This document shows, in pieces, positions 47,244 to 56,912 of a stretch of DNA of 64,000 nucleotides. The DNA comes from an uncultured Oscillospiraceae bacterium (lineage in GTDB: Bacteria > Bacillota > Clostridia > Oscillospirales > Acutalibacteraceae), in contig URFL01000005.1 in NCBI GenBank assembly GCA_900547105.1, forward strand, positions 1 to 64,000. The letters run 5' to 3'. The notes beneath the pieces are model-generated. The model made no database searches and had not been told where the DNA came from. It saw only the letters and a program-made list of their open reading frames with translations. Position numbers and translations under genes: made by a program. The first letter of the stretch is position 1. Each line of letters begins with the position of its first letter.

Positions 47244-47501
47244 ATGGTCAAGATCACATTAACGATTGACGGAATGTCCTGCGGAATGTGCGAATCGCAT
47301 GTCAACGATACCATTCGCCGGCAGTTTGCGGTGAAAAAGGTGTCCTCCTCGCACAGCAAGGGGCTCACCGAAATTGTCGCAGATCAACCGCTGGACGAGG
47401 CTGCTGTCAAAAAAGCCATCAGCGATACCGGCTACACGGTGGTTTCGATGCAGACCCAGCCGTACGAGAAAAAGAGCTTTTCGCTGTTCCACAAAAAATA
47501 A
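47244..47501 (+). CDS. HMA-domain metal-binding protein
   Basis: An 85-residue protein with the metallochaperone fold: TLTIDGMSCGMCESHVNDTI (metal site C12-x2-C15), AVKKVSSSHSKGLTEIVAD, DEAAVKKAISDTGYTVVSMQ. The C-terminal tail is basic. It would bind Cu(I) or Zn(II), or perhaps another soft metal. The strong GTTAGC-type operator places it with the iron genes, which is unusual for an HMA protein. AAAGGAAG precedes ATG 47244. Confidence 0.88.
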   Translation: MVKITLTIDGMSCGMCESHVNDTIRRQFAVKKVSSSHSKGLTEIVADQPLDEAAVKKAISDTGYTVVSMQTQPYEKKSFSLFHKK

Positions 47502-47503
47502 AG

Positions 47504-47704
47504 CTACCCTTTCGGCGGATGCACCCGCGCGACCCAGTCGCCGTACGCCGCCCATTCACTGGCGCGGCGGCGCAGCTCGTCGGCAGTATGCAGATAGGCT
47601 CCTTGCCGGTGCATCTCCAGCTGCTGTTCCACCGGCAGCGACAGCAAAAACTGCCGTGCGCTGCTGCTGGCGCGGATCATTTGCTGCAAATTTTCATAGC
47701 ACAT
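47504..47704 (-). CDS. Small protein of unknown function
   Basis: A 66-residue soluble helical protein (MCYENLQQMIRASSSARQFL...LHTADELRRRASEWAAYGDW) with a very strong ribosome site (GGAGGGGAG) seven bases before ATG 47704. It converges on the HMA gene with only two bases between stops. I do not recognise it. The ribosome site and codon use support a real gene. Confidence 0.55.
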   Translation of the reverse strand: MCYENLQQMIRASSSARQFLLSLPVEQQLEMHRQGAYLHTADELRRRASEWAAYGDWVARVHPPKG

Positions 47705-47761
47705 AAGCTCCCCTCCCCCGGTTAGTATGCGCGCCGCCCGAGGCGCTATCCCTTCCCACAC

Positions 47762-47800
47762 AAAAGCCCGCTGCGGACATCTGTTCCACAGCGGGCTTTT
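47762..47800 (+). terminator. Hairpin between divergent small gene and methyltransferase
   Basis: AAAAGCCCGCTG (47762-47773) pairs with CAGCGGGCTTTT (47789-47800). It precedes the methyltransferase promoter and may insulate it; no gene upstream on the plus strand clearly needs it. Confidence 0.6.
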
Positions 47801-47813
47801 GCAAATATTTTGC

Positions 47814-47842
47814 TTGACGATGGCTGGCATCCTGCGTATAAT
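47814..47842 (+). promoter_or_regulatory. Promoter of the methyltransferase gene
   Basis: TTGACG (47814-47819) and TATAAT (47837-47842) are 17 bases apart. An untranslated leader of about 105 bases follows. Confidence 0.75.
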
Positions 47843-47955
47843 AAATCATCCATCCCGCCGAAAAAGGGCGGGGATAACGCATCACACACCCGCCCGCCGA
47901 CCGCTGTGCGGCACCGGTTGGCAGGCGCATAAAGCAGAAAAGAGGAGGAGAACCC

Positions 47956-48864
47956 ATGGACAACAAAAGCAGCATCACCGCGCTGATGAGCGCCTTTGGG
48001 CGGGCGTTCCACGCCGAAAACGAGGCACACCCGGTTTTCGAGGATCGGCTTGCGCGACAGCTGATGACCGACGAGGAATACCACGCGGTGCAGGGATACA
48101 TTCTGGAGGGCGCGTCATTTTTCGAACCGGAGCTGGATCCAAGTCAGCACACCCCGCAGGAGATGGTGCGGCGGCTGGTGAACGAACACATCGCGCCGTC
48201 GCCTTTGTGTCGGGCGGCGTACACCGAACAGGCGCTGGCGACCGCCGCGCGCACCGGCACCACGCAATATGTCCTGTTGGGTGCCGGGTTGGACACCTTC
48301 GCTTTTCGAAAGACGGCGTTCGTGCAGCCCCACCGCGTTTTTGAGGTGGATCACCCGCTGACCCAAGCGGATAAGCAGAAGCGAATCGCACGCGCCGGTT
48401 GGACGATGCCTGCCAACCTGACTTTTGTTCCTGTGGATTTTACAAAAGACGACTTGGCGGAAAAGCTGACCAATAGCGGGTTTGACAAAACCGCCAAAAC
48501 CTTTTTCTCGTGGCTGGGCGTGACCTATTACCTGCCGGAAGAAGCGATCGACCGCACGCTGGGCGACATCGCCGGTCTTTGCGCCGAGGGCAGCACGCTG
48601 GTGTTCGATTATCCCGACGAGGCGTTTTTTGACGCAACCGAGCGGCGGGTGCAAAACACGATCATGATGGCGCAGGCGGGCGGCGAGCCGATGTGCTGCT
48701 CGTTTTCCTATCCCCGGCTGGAAAAACTGCTTGCGGAACACGGGTTTTTAATTTACGAATGGATGACCCCCGCGGATATTCAGCGGAACATTATCGATAA
48801 AGCCGGCGCAGACATGACCGCCTTTGAGCATGTTTGCTACTGTCTGGCGGTAAAAAAAGGATAA
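47956..48864 (+). CDS. SAM-dependent methyltransferase of the leucine carboxyl methyltransferase-like family
   Basis: A 302-residue class I methyltransferase. The SAM loop is QYVLLGAGLDTFAFRK, followed by the acidic VFEVDHPLTQADKQKRI and the third motif FFSWLGVTYYLPEEAIDRTL. These match the bacterial PPM1/LCMT-like group. GAGGAGG precedes ATG 47956. It is a single-gene unit with promoter and terminator. The substrate is unknown; relatives modify small polyketides or carboxylates. Confidence 0.87.
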   Translation: MDNKSSITALMSAFGRAFHAENEAHPVFEDRLARQLMTDEEYHAVQGYILEGASFFEPELDPSQHTPQEMVRRLVNEHIAPSPLCRAAYTEQALATAARTGTTQYVLLGAGLDTFAFRKTAFVQPHRVFEVDHPLTQADKQKRIARAGWTMPANLTFVPVDFTKDDLAEKLTNSGFDKTAKTFFSWLGVTYYLPEEAIDRTLGDIAGLCAEGSTLVFDYPDEAFFDATERRVQNTIMMAQAGGEPMCCSFSYPRLEKLLAEHGFLIYEWMTPADIQRNIIDKAGADMTAFEHVCYCLAVKKG

Positions 48865-48874
48865 CCAATACACA

Positions 48875-48921
48875 AACAGCCTCCGGCAGGATCGAACACG
48901 ATCCCACCGGAGGCTGTTTTT
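48875..48921. terminator. Terminator after the methyltransferase gene
   Basis: AACAGCCTCCGG (48875-48886) pairs with 48907-48918, with an inner GGATCG/CGATCC stem, then T5. It also faces the end of the minus-strand 2-hydroxyacid dehydrogenase gene. Confidence 0.85.
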
Positions 48922-48944
48922 ATCTGTGTTTTCTTATCATGCGT

Positions 48945-49952
48945 TTATGCCATGGTCGCCAGCATCTCCGCCGTAACTTCATATTGCAGCGGCTGATCCT
49001 GCAAAAAGCGATCCAGCTCCTGCGCCATATACAAGCCCATACGAGCATTTTCGTTGTTCATGCTGCCCGCGATATGGGGCGACAAAAACACATTCGGCAT
49101 GGTGAAGAAAGGATGCCCCGCTTCCACCGGTTCCGGCTCGGTCACATCCAGCAGCGCGGTGCGATCCGGCTGCTCGGTGAGCGCCCGCACCAGATCCGCT
49201 TCCACCACCTGCGCACCGCGACCGGTGTTGATAAAGGTGGCGTTGGGTTTCATCCGCGCAAACAGGTCATAATTCAGCATTCCCTTGGTTTGGGCGTTGT
49301 TCGCCAGATGGTTGGAGATAACCTGGCACTGTTCAAACAGAGTCGGCAGATCGCACAGCGTTACCCCCAGCTCCTCCGCCTTTTCGGGCGGCAGGAACGG
49401 GTCGAACACCATCACCGGCAAAGCGTACGCCCGCAGCAGCTTGATGACCAGCTTGCCGATCATTCCCGCGCCGATGATGCCCACCGGCACATGGTAATTG
49501 CCATGGCTGCGGTTGGAATGGGCGCGGCCGGGATCGTGTTCCCCGCGGCTGTACTGCGCGGTGGCTTGGAAATAGCCTTTGCCCGCCAGCACAATTTGGG
49601 CTGCGGTGAATTCCGCCACCGGCACCGCGTTGGCAGCCGCCGCGCTGAACACCCGCACGCCGCGTTCAAAGCAGGAACGCGCAAAGAACTGTACGCTTCC
49701 CGCACCGTAAAACACTGCTTTCAGCCGCGGAAAATAGGTTGCCAGCTCCTCCGCCGTGAACGGATGCATTCCCCAAGTGGAGAACAGCACCTCCACCTGA
49801 GCGCAATCCTCGCGGCGCTCTTTCCACGCGTCCTGCTGGTATAAGCCGTCCAAAAAGTGCAGCCGTTCGTTCAGCATCTTCTGGGTTTCGGCATCGTACA
49901 CCTGATCGATCAGCCCTTTGCCGGCTTTGCTCAAAAACATGGCGTTCAGCAT
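48945..49952 (-). CDS. D-isomer-specific 2-hydroxyacid dehydrogenase
   Basis: A 335-residue NAD(P)-dependent dehydrogenase. The nucleotide loop is VGIIGAGMIGKLVIKLL, and the catalytic residues are Arg in INTGRGAQVV, Glu in LLDVTEPEPVE and His in FLSPHIAGS. It reduces or oxidises a 2-hydroxy/2-keto acid in the cytosol. It is the last gene of the cluster and overlaps the isomerase gene by seven bases. Together they may process a sugar acid released by the lyase. Confidence 0.9.
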   Translation of the reverse strand: MLNAMFLSKAGKGLIDQVYDAETQKMLNERLHFLDGLYQQDAWKERREDCAQVEVLFSTWGMHPFTAEELATYFPRLKAVFYGAGSVQFFARSCFERGVRVFSAAAANAVPVAEFTAAQIVLAGKGYFQATAQYSRGEHDPGRAHSNRSHGNYHVPVGIIGAGMIGKLVIKLLRAYALPVMVFDPFLPPEKAEELGVTLCDLPTLFEQCQVISNHLANNAQTKGMLNYDLFARMKPNATFINTGRGAQVVEADLVRALTEQPDRTALLDVTEPEPVEAGHPFFTMPNVFLSPHIAGSMNNENARMGLYMAQELDRFLQDQPLQYEVTAEMLATMA

Positions 49953-50713
49953 ACGCTCTCCCCCTTTGTCCAGCGGCGCAGCGTTTCGGCATCCTCCAAA
50001 AAGCGCGCGGGACTGTCGTCTTTCACAAATTCAATGATGGCGTGCTGGCGCTGCGGATCCAGCTCCAGCGCTTGCAGATAGGCGCGCCAATCGGCATCGC
50101 CCTGCGCCAGCGGGTGGCGTTCGTTCCCCTTTGTCCAGCAGAACACGTGCACATTCGCCAGATACGGCCGCATGGCAGCGGCTTCGCGGCAGTTGTCCGC
50201 CGCGGTAATGTCCGGATTCGGCTGCCAATAGGTTTTGACATATGGGCTGTTGATGCGCTGCATCAGCTTTTGGGCGCTTTCGGCGTTTTGGGTCAGCGTG
50301 CCGCGATGATATTCGGTCGCCACGGTCAGCCCGTGCTGTCCTGCCATCTCACCGATGATACGCAGCGCCTCGGCGTTGCGGTCATAATAGGCTTCGTCTG
50401 CCCGGTCGGGCTCGCGGCCGCCCGGCCACACCCGGATCACCGGCGCAGACAGCGCCAGCGCGCTTTGCAGCACCGGCTTAAAATCCTCGGCGATATGCTC
50501 GGGACCGTCCACATGGAGGTAGGAGCCATAGGACAGCACCTGCAGTCCCGCTTGTCGGGTGCGGTCGCCCACCTCGCGCGCGAGCGCTTCCTCGCCCGGC
50601 TTCACATGAACATCGCCGCCCCATTCGATGCCGTCCAGCCCGCTTTGCTGCACCAGCTCCACGATCTGCTCAACGGTCAGCTGCCGAAAGGTAATGGATG
50701 TAAGTCCTGTCAT
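49946..50713 (-). CDS. Sugar phosphate isomerase/epimerase (xylose isomerase-like TIM barrel)
   Basis: A 255-residue protein. Motifs LTSITFRQLTVEQIVELVQQ, SGLDGIEWGGDVHVKPGEEA, LTVATEYHRGTLTQNAESAQ and the late NVHVFCWTKGNERHPL agree with the family; metal ligands Glu and His are in ATEYH and VHVF. It probably isomerises or epimerises a sugar or sugar acid. It is preceded by the PL8-like gene 38 bases upstream and overlaps the dehydrogenase gene. Confidence 0.85.
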   Translation of the reverse strand: MTGLTSITFRQLTVEQIVELVQQSGLDGIEWGGDVHVKPGEEALAREVGDRTRQAGLQVLSYGSYLHVDGPEHIAEDFKPVLQSALALSAPVIRVWPGGREPDRADEAYYDRNAEALRIIGEMAGQHGLTVATEYHRGTLTQNAESAQKLMQRINSPYVKTYWQPNPDITAADNCREAAAMRPYLANVHVFCWTKGNERHPLAQGDADWRAYLQALELDPQRQHAIIEFVKDDSPARFLEDAETLRRWTKGESVC

Positions 50714-50751
50714 GGATCGTCCCTCCGTTTTCTTTATTGATAAGAATGAAT

Positions 50752-53700
50752 TTAGCCCAGCTTCGCGATCTGCCCCGTCGCGTATTGCAGAATTTGCAGC
50801 GCATCGCTCGCAGTCACCGCTTTGTCGGCGTTCACATCCGCCGCCAGCGTTTGCGCTTCGGTCAGGGTGATCTTTTCGCTCGCTGCTTGCAGCGTCATCA
50901 GCGCATCAGTGATGTTGACCACGCCGTTCTCGTCCACATCGCCCAAGGTGTACACCGGCGGCTGCGGGTCGATCGCTTTATCCGCCAGCAAACGGACGTT
51001 GCGCACACTGAAGGTGACGCCGCTGTTATCCGACCATGTGATGCCGTCCGCGTCGGTCCCCAACGCGCCGGTATCGTTATACAGGAACATATAGAAGGAT
51101 TGCACGCTGCCTTTGGCAAGCAGCTCGGCGGGCAGCTCCTGCCGGACGGTGATCCAGCTTTCCACCCGCGGCAGCACATCCTGGGTGCCTTGGATCCGGT
51201 TGCGCACCACGGTACGCGCCGCGGTTTTGCTTTCGCCCATCTCGAACTGACCGTTTTTCACCTGTTTCAGCCAGTTGCCGTTGCTGGGTGCCGGGTCGGT
51301 ATGGGTGGTATCCACCCGAATGTCGAACTGGACATACACGGTGTCGTAGCCCACCGTGCTGATCGGCTCGTCCGCTTTGATGTCCACCTTCATATGGTGC
51401 CCCTCGTTGGACTTGGTTACCCCTTCGGACAATGTGCCGAGCACCACTTTGGCGTCCTCATCCATCACCAGCAGCTCGTCCGCTTTGCGGATCGCCGCCA
51501 GCATCTCTTTGACTTCGCTTTCAGCCGCCGCTTCGTTGCGATACACCGCCCAGCCTTGTTCAAACAGCAGATTGTACGCCGCCGCCGATTCCAGCGTGTA
51601 CGCGGTCAGATCGGTGCGCTGGTCACGCAGCAGCTGTTTCAATGCGATTTTGTCCGGCGAATCCGGCACGCGGTTTTCCGAATCCAGAATCTTGATGTCG
51701 GTAAAGGCAAAGGTGATGTCCTGGTCATAGTTGTTGACGCTGTCCACATACATCCTAAAGGAGCGCACATTGCTCCAATCCATCGCGTTGTTCGTTTTGT
51801 TCAGCGCCGACAGCGGAATGTACAGCACATTCTCGCCCTCGTGCAGTTGCAGCGAATCCACCGTGCAATAGGCGCTGTTTTCCTTGCCGTTGGTGTCCGG
51901 CGAGCGCAGATAGATGCGCCCGGACGAGAACATGCCGCTGCGCGCCTGCTCGGCGGTGATGTTCACGGTGAAGAACAGGTAAATGTTGTTCAGGTTGCGT
52001 TCGGACAGATCCAGCGCGTTGTCGAGCGATGTCCACGGTGTGCCAAAGGTCTTTTTGTGCACCGTTACCACGGGGTCAGCCAGCTTCACGGTCGCCATGG
52101 TCAAGCCGAGATCCCGGAACGCCAGCGATTCGCGCGCCGCGGTCAATCCGTCGATGGTAGCGGTGACCATATCATCGGTCGCATACGGCAGCACCAGCAG
52201 CTTTTTCGCTTTGTGCAGCGCTTGGTGATACGCCGCCAGCGTGTCATCGGTATACAGATTTTCCTGCACCGGTTGAGCAATCGCCTGTTTCAGCGCCGTC
52301 ATATCCGGATAGGTCGGGGTGGCCAGCGCAAAATCCTTATCCACAAAAGCGATTTCCGCCACTTCCACACCGGCGTTCTGCGACAGAGTGCGGCATTGCA
52401 GCTTCCAATACCGTCCCGATACCTGCAGCGGTATCTGCTCGGTGCCACCCTTGCCGGTGTCGGTGGTGTAGGCGGTCGTCCAGCTTTCGCCGTCATCCGA
52501 TACCAGTACATCATAGCCGGTCGCGTACACATTGCCCCACCGGATGTTCAGCGTGGCGAGATCCATAGATTCCTGCATATCGTCGGTGATCCAGCTGTCC
52601 GCTGCCGACGCAGCTTTCCAGAAGGTGTCCTCGCGGCCGTCGAACGCCAGCCCCAAAGCGGAACCGTCCTGCGAAGCGCCGCTTTGGATCAGGGTGCTAT
52701 CGCCTGCCGCCAGCGTCATGCTCTGGCCGGCATACGGCGTTTCACCGGACACAAACACCGTGCGGGTCGCCGTGCCGTTGATATTCAGCCGCACGATGCG
52801 CTTTTCGGCGGGTTTCATATTCGACACCGCCAGCGTCACCACCGGCACAGCACCGGATTCGTCGATGATCAGCGAGCAAGCGCCGTCCACCGTCACGGTT
52901 TTGCCGGCAGCGTATTCCAGCGAACCGGCTTCGTAGAAGTTGACCTGGGTCTGTTTAAGTCCCTCGTGCCGCACCGCCTGCACTGTTTTGGTGTTCGCCA
53001 CAATAGTGATAGGGTTGTCGGCACTGTACGCTTTCACCTGCTGTTGGGTAGCGTTTGGCAGCACGATATAGGCATAGGATTTGTCTTTGGGTGCCACACC
53101 CTGGTCGATCCACAGCGAGAAGGTATCGGCCGACGCGCTGCCTTCCGGCCACAGGCTCGGATATTTACCGGTCTGATCCTGACGCGACACCTTGACCGCC
53201 GTCTGCTCCGGGAAGATGTAGCCGATTTTGTTGTTGTAAACCCAATCGGCGTTATAGCTCGCTTCGGCGGTATTGTCCGCAACCGTGGTGCCGTTGACGG
53301 CGGCATCCGCTGCTTTGGTCTGGTTGATGGTGGTGTGGATCGTGGCCTTGTGGTTGGAGTGGATGTCCGTGCCCAGCGCCACATATTCATCGTCAAAGAA
53401 GAAGTAGCTCAGCTTGCCGCCGGTGGTGGCACCGCTGTAATCGTTGCCCGCTTTGGGGCGGATGTCGGTTTTTTCATAGGTATACGCGAAGGCACCGTAC
53501 TGGCCGTTGGATACACTGATGGTATCGTCGTTGGCGTTGTCGAAATCGTTGTAGCGATCCGAAAAATAATACGGCGCGGTGGTGCCGGGCAGATGCCGCC
53601 AATCGTAAGCGGACAGCACGCTGCTGTATTCGTCGCCGTCCACCGCCACGGTGGTCATACCGGCGGTGGTCCAGAACACAAGGCAGCCCAGCTCTTCGTC

Positions 53701-54906
53701 CGGCCAGGTCGAGCGCCACTCGCTGCTCTTCATAATCGCCGTATCGCCGCGCACATTCACGCCGTAGCCGGCGCGCATATGGCTCATATACGACGATGTC
53801 CACATATCTTTGTTGCCGGACAAGCCGTTGTCTGCCCGCTTGCCGTTCAGGTTATCCAGCAGTATCTGGTATTCCGCCGCGCGCGCGGGATCACTTTCGA
53901 TCATCCGCTGCAGCGGCACCGCATAGTTCTGGCGCGCCCAGTTCTGGTTAAACGGCTGGTACAGGGTGCCCATTTCCAGCAAATCGCCGCGAATCATCCA
54001 GCGGTTGCCATCCAGAATGTAATCCGCCATCAGATCCAGCACCTTTTGCGGCAGCGCAAACGAGGTGCCGCGCAGGAAATAGATCCACAGCGACAGATCC
54101 TGGATCAGCGACTTGCCGTAGCCGTTGGAATACATCAGATTGCCGTGGGCGTGGAAGCTGTTGTCCACCATCAGCGCCTCATCGCTGAGCACATCGCTGC
54201 GTCCCAGATTGGCGCACAGGCACTGGTCCACCACCTTGCGGAACATGGCGGGATCGTTTTCCAGCAACGCCCGATGCAGCGCGTTTTGGGTCTGCCACAG
54301 GGCGTTTTGTCCGGTGCCGGTGGAACCAAACCGCTCCAGCTTGCGGCAGATCATGGACAGGTTGTCGGCGGTCAGCTCTTTTTCCAGCAAATTGCCGATC
54401 TTATAGATATACTGTCCGATGCCGAAGCCGTTTTCCCACCAGTTCGAGCACCACGGCCCCTCATAGTCCGCCTGGTTCGGGTTGGCATCGCGGATGCTGC
54501 GCCAATGCTCCAAGCCCTTTTGGACGGCATTCAGCATCGCGGCATCGTGATAATGCGCCCCCTCCGGGTCGCTATACGCCATACTCATCGCGAGCATACG
54601 CGCCAGCGCGATCTTGGGCTGCCATATCAAGCCGTTGGCGGTATGCGTTTGGTCGTAATAATCGATATCCGCCCACGAACCATCCGCACGGACGGTGTCA
54701 AGATAGGCTTCTGCCTGCGTTTCGTCGCCATAGCGTTTATCCATGCTCAAGGTCAGGAAATACGCGGCAAACCGGGATTTGATAAGCGCCATGTCCTGAA
54801 GCTGCGTGTCGCTGTCGTCAGCGGAAACCGGCAGCACGCTCAGCATGGTCATCAGCATCGCGAGCACCGACAGCATCGACAACAATCGTTTGGGCATTGC
54901 TCTCAT
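50752..54906 (-). CDS. Secreted polysaccharide lyase, PL8-like, with FIVAR and dockerin domains
   Basis: A 1384-residue secreted enzyme. A signal peptide (1-29, ...SVLPVSA) leads to an alpha/alpha toroid (about 35-390) with NWW (155-157) and the catalytic segment DNSFHAHGNLMYSNGYG (248-264). His254 and Tyr263 have the spacing of hyaluronate lyase H399/Y408; Asn201 may be the third residue. The PL8 beta domain has the motif DWRHLPGTTA. A discoidin-like domain (about 745-900), helical linker repeats (FIVAR-like), and a beta domain follow. The last 64 residues are a type I dockerin with two calcium loops (DVDENGVVNITDAL, DVNADKAVTASDAL). It likely cleaves uronate-containing glycans outside the cell. 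Start ATG 54906 after AAAGGAG. Confidence 0.85.
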   Translation of the reverse strand: MRAMPKRLLSMLSVLAMLMTMLSVLPVSADDSDTQLQDMALIKSRFAAYFLTLSMDKRYGDETQAEAYLDTVRADGSWADIDYYDQTHTANGLIWQPKIALARMLAMSMAYSDPEGAHYHDAAMLNAVQKGLEHWRSIRDANPNQADYEGPWCSNWWENGFGIGQYIYKIGNLLEKELTADNLSMICRKLERFGSTGTGQNALWQTQNALHRALLENDPAMFRKVVDQCLCANLGRSDVLSDEALMVDNSFHAHGNLMYSNGYGKSLIQDLSLWIYFLRGTSFALPQKVLDLMADYILDGNRWMIRGDLLEMGTLYQPFNQNWARQNYAVPLQRMIESDPARAAEYQILLDNLNGKRADNGLSGNKDMWTSSYMSHMRAGYGVNVRGDTAIMKSSEWRSTWPDEELGCLVFWTTAGMTTVAVDGDEYSSVLSAYDWRHLPGTTAPYYFSDRYNDFDNANDDTISVSNGQYGAFAYTYEKTDIRPKAGNDYSGATTGGKLSYFFFDDEYVALGTDIHSNHKATIHTTINQTKAADAAVNGTTVADNTAEASYNADWVYNNKIGYIFPEQTAVKVSRQDQTGKYPSLWPEGSASADTFSLWIDQGVAPKDKSYAYIVLPNATQQQVKAYSADNPITIVANTKTVQAVRHEGLKQTQVNFYEAGSLEYAAGKTVTVDGACSLIIDESGAVPVVTLAVSNMKPAEKRIVRLNINGTATRTVFVSGETPYAGQSMTLAAGDSTLIQSGASQDGSALGLAFDGREDTFWKAASAADSWITDDMQESMDLATLNIRWGNVYATGYDVLVSDDGESWTTAYTTDTGKGGTEQIPLQVSGRYWKLQCRTLSQNAGVEVAEIAFVDKDFALATPTYPDMTALKQAIAQPVQENLYTDDTLAAYHQALHKAKKLLVLPYATDDMVTATIDGLTAARESLAFRDLGLTMATVKLADPVVTVHKKTFGTPWTSLDNALDLSERNLNNIYLFFTVNITAEQARSGMFSSGRIYLRSPDTNGKENSAYCTVDSLQLHEGENVLYIPLSALNKTNNAMDWSNVRSFRMYVDSVNNYDQDITFAFTDIKILDSENRVPDSPDKIALKQLLRDQRTDLTAYTLESAAAYNLLFEQGWAVYRNEAAAESEVKEMLAAIRKADELLVMDEDAKVVLGTLSEGVTKSNEGHHMKVDIKADEPISTVGYDTVYVQFDIRVDTTHTDPAPSNGNWLKQVKNGQFEMGESKTAARTVVRNRIQGTQDVLPRVESWITVRQELPAELLAKGSVQSFYMFLYNDTGALGTDADGITWSDNSGVTFSVRNVRLLADKAIDPQPPVYTLGDVDENGVVNITDALMTLQAASEKITLTEAQTLAADVNADKAVTASDALQILQYATGQIAKLG

Positions 54907-54953
54907 GGGTACACACTCCTTTAACTGCAATCTTTATCATCCCCGCCGTGGGG

Positions 54954-56912
54954 TCAGTTCCGATGAAGAGAGGCGGTGCGTTCGCGGTAATCCTGCCACA
55001 CCCGCTCAAACCAGTCGTCCTCCTGCGGGAGCGGCCGCACCGGCTGCCAGTGGGTGGTAAAGCCCTCCGGTGTGCGGGCAGTAACCGCCACGGTTTGGCG
55101 GAATGCCGGATTCTCCGGTCGATACGCCCATTCCGGCAGCCCCGCCACCGGCGTACCGTCCGACGATACCACCAGTGCCGAGCCACGGCTGCCGGCTTGT
55201 TGCGCCGATGTCTGCATGGCGGACACCACGGCATGGGCGGTGATGACCATGTCCCGCGTTTTTTCCAGCGTGACCAGCCCGGCAGTATCCTCCGCACGGG
55301 TGACACGGTAAAAGTCTTGTTCCAGCGCCGAAAGCTGCTGCGCCAGCTGTTCCAGATCGCCCGCACTACGCAGCGGCGCAGCGTGGTCGCTCATGGCTTT
55401 TTGCAGCCACAGCCAGCACTCCGATGCTGGGCGCGCGTCCGGCGCGGCGGACGCCCAATCGGCTTTCAGCTGCTCCACCGCCTGCTCCGCCAAAGCGGCA
55501 AAAGCAGCATCCGCCTCCGGTTCCGCACACGGATGACACGCGATATGCTCTGCCGCGCGCATCGCCCCCACTTGGGTCGCGTTCAGCGCCGAGCCGCCGG
55601 GGCGGCATACGCCGAAGGTTCCGGCGACCTCCCCCACCGCGTACAATCCCTGCACCGTCGTTTGCCAATCGCTGTCCACCGCCAGCCCGCCGTTGTGGTG
55701 CTGGGCGCAAACCGCGACTTCCAGCGGCTCATTATACAGGTCGATCCCGTGCGCCGCATACAGCTCGATCGCGGGCGGGTTCATGCGCTGCAGCCGCCCG
55801 ATCGGCGTAGGCAGCAGTGCGTCCGAATTTTTGAGATAAGTATACGCTTCGGTGGATAGGGTGTCAAACTGCTGTTGCTCCAACCCGGTGGGTTCGCGGC
55901 GGAAATCCATAAACACCCGCCGCCCCAGCACCCGCGTTTCGCGGTAAATGATCAGATCCAACAGCGATGAGCCATCCACCTTGGCGGCATCGAATGGCCA
56001 TTGGTAGCCTTTCAGAAACACCCGATTCAGCACATCCTGCGGGGTGTCAAAATAATCCAGCAAAAACTCGCGTTCGTTGCCCTTCGCATCCACCGAAATG
56101 TACCGCGGCAGCACCTGTTGATAGGTACCGGATACATTCCAGCGGAATTTGGTGGAGGCGAGCCCATACTGCCATTCCTGCAAATTCGCGCCCTGTGCGC
56201 CGATGGCGAGCGCCAGTCCGGTCATACCCGACTGGCTTTCGGGATACACCGACGCGTGGTACAGCCCCGCGGGACCGCCGGTCGCCAAAATCACCCGATG
56301 GCACCGGATCAGCGACAGCCCGTGGCTGTCCTCTCCCACGCGGGTGGCATCCAGCCCCAGCACCCCTTGCACCGCGCCGTCGCGTTCCAGCAAGCGGATC
56401 GCTGTCCAATGCTCCAACGTGGGGATCGGCTTGCTGCGCACCGATTTTTCCAGTGCCTCGGTCATATAGCGGGAGGTCAGCGGACCCGCCGAAGTGGCGC
56501 GCCGCCGCGGGTCGTGGTCGGTCTTGTACCCGGCGTATTCGCCATAGCGCGTGGTCGGAAACGGCACGCCCAAGTTGACCAGCTTCATAAAGCCGCGCAC
56601 CGAACCGGCGGCCTCCGCCAGCGCGGTGTCACCGTTGACCGCGCCACCCGCAAACAGGGTGCGCGCCATTTCGGCGACCGAATCCGTCTCGTCCCCCGAC
56701 AACGACAGCTTGTAATACGTCTGCTTGTCACTGCCGGTATTGCGCGAGGTGCCGCGATGCCAGCCCTCGGTCACCAGCAACAGATCGCGGCATCCCAGAT
56801 CATACAGCGAATCGGCGGCATTCAGTCCGGCACAGCCGGAACCGATCACCACCGTATCCACCGTTGTAACAGGCAGCTCCCAGCCGCCCAGCATTTGTTT
56901 TTTCTGCTCCAT
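54954..56912 (-). CDS. FAD-dependent oxidoreductase, fumarate reductase/succinate dehydrogenase flavoprotein-like
   Basis: A 652-residue cytosolic flavoprotein. The FAD motif is VVIGSGCAGLNAADSLYDLG, with the ILATGG block about residue 205 and the late HHNGGLAVDSDWQT and GLYAVGEVAGTFGV blocks, and an SALNATQVGAMRAAEH tail, all typical of the FAD_binding_2 group. A C-terminal helical region is like that of SdhA. There is no exporting signal and no FMN or haem part. ATG 56912 follows the SDR stop directly. Its substrate is unknown; enone or keto acid reduction is likely. Confidence 0.85.
   Translation of the reverse strand: MEQKKQMLGGWELPVTTVDTVVIGSGCAGLNAADSLYDLGCRDLLLVTEGWHRGTSRNTGSDKQTYYKLSLSGDETDSVAEMARTLFAGGAVNGDTALAEAAGSVRGFMKLVNLGVPFPTTRYGEYAGYKTDHDPRRRATSAGPLTSRYMTEALEKSVRSKPIPTLEHWTAIRLLERDGAVQGVLGLDATRVGEDSHGLSLIRCHRVILATGGPAGLYHASVYPESQSGMTGLALAIGAQGANLQEWQYGLASTKFRWNVSGTYQQVLPRYISVDAKGNEREFLLDYFDTPQDVLNRVFLKGYQWPFDAAKVDGSSLLDLIIYRETRVLGRRVFMDFRREPTGLEQQQFDTLSTEAYTYLKNSDALLPTPIGRLQRMNPPAIELYAAHGIDLYNEPLEVAVCAQHHNGGLAVDSDWQTTVQGLYAVGEVAGTFGVCRPGGSALNATQVGAMRAAEHIACHPCAEPEADAAFAALAEQAVEQLKADWASAAPDARPASECWLWLQKAMSDHAAPLRSAGDLEQLAQQLSALEQDFYRVTRAEDTAGLVTLEKTRDMVITAHAVVSAMQTSAQQAGSRGSALVVSSDGTPVAGLPEWAYRPENPAFRQTVAVTARTPEGFTTHWQPVRPLPQEDDWFERVWQDYRERTASLHRN

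Noticed and set aside
50737..54924. A 1395-codon open frame on the plus strand opposite the PL8-like gene
   Set aside because: Same low-complexity antisense pattern (His, Arg, Val rich); the minus strand has signal peptide, lyase motifs and dockerin.
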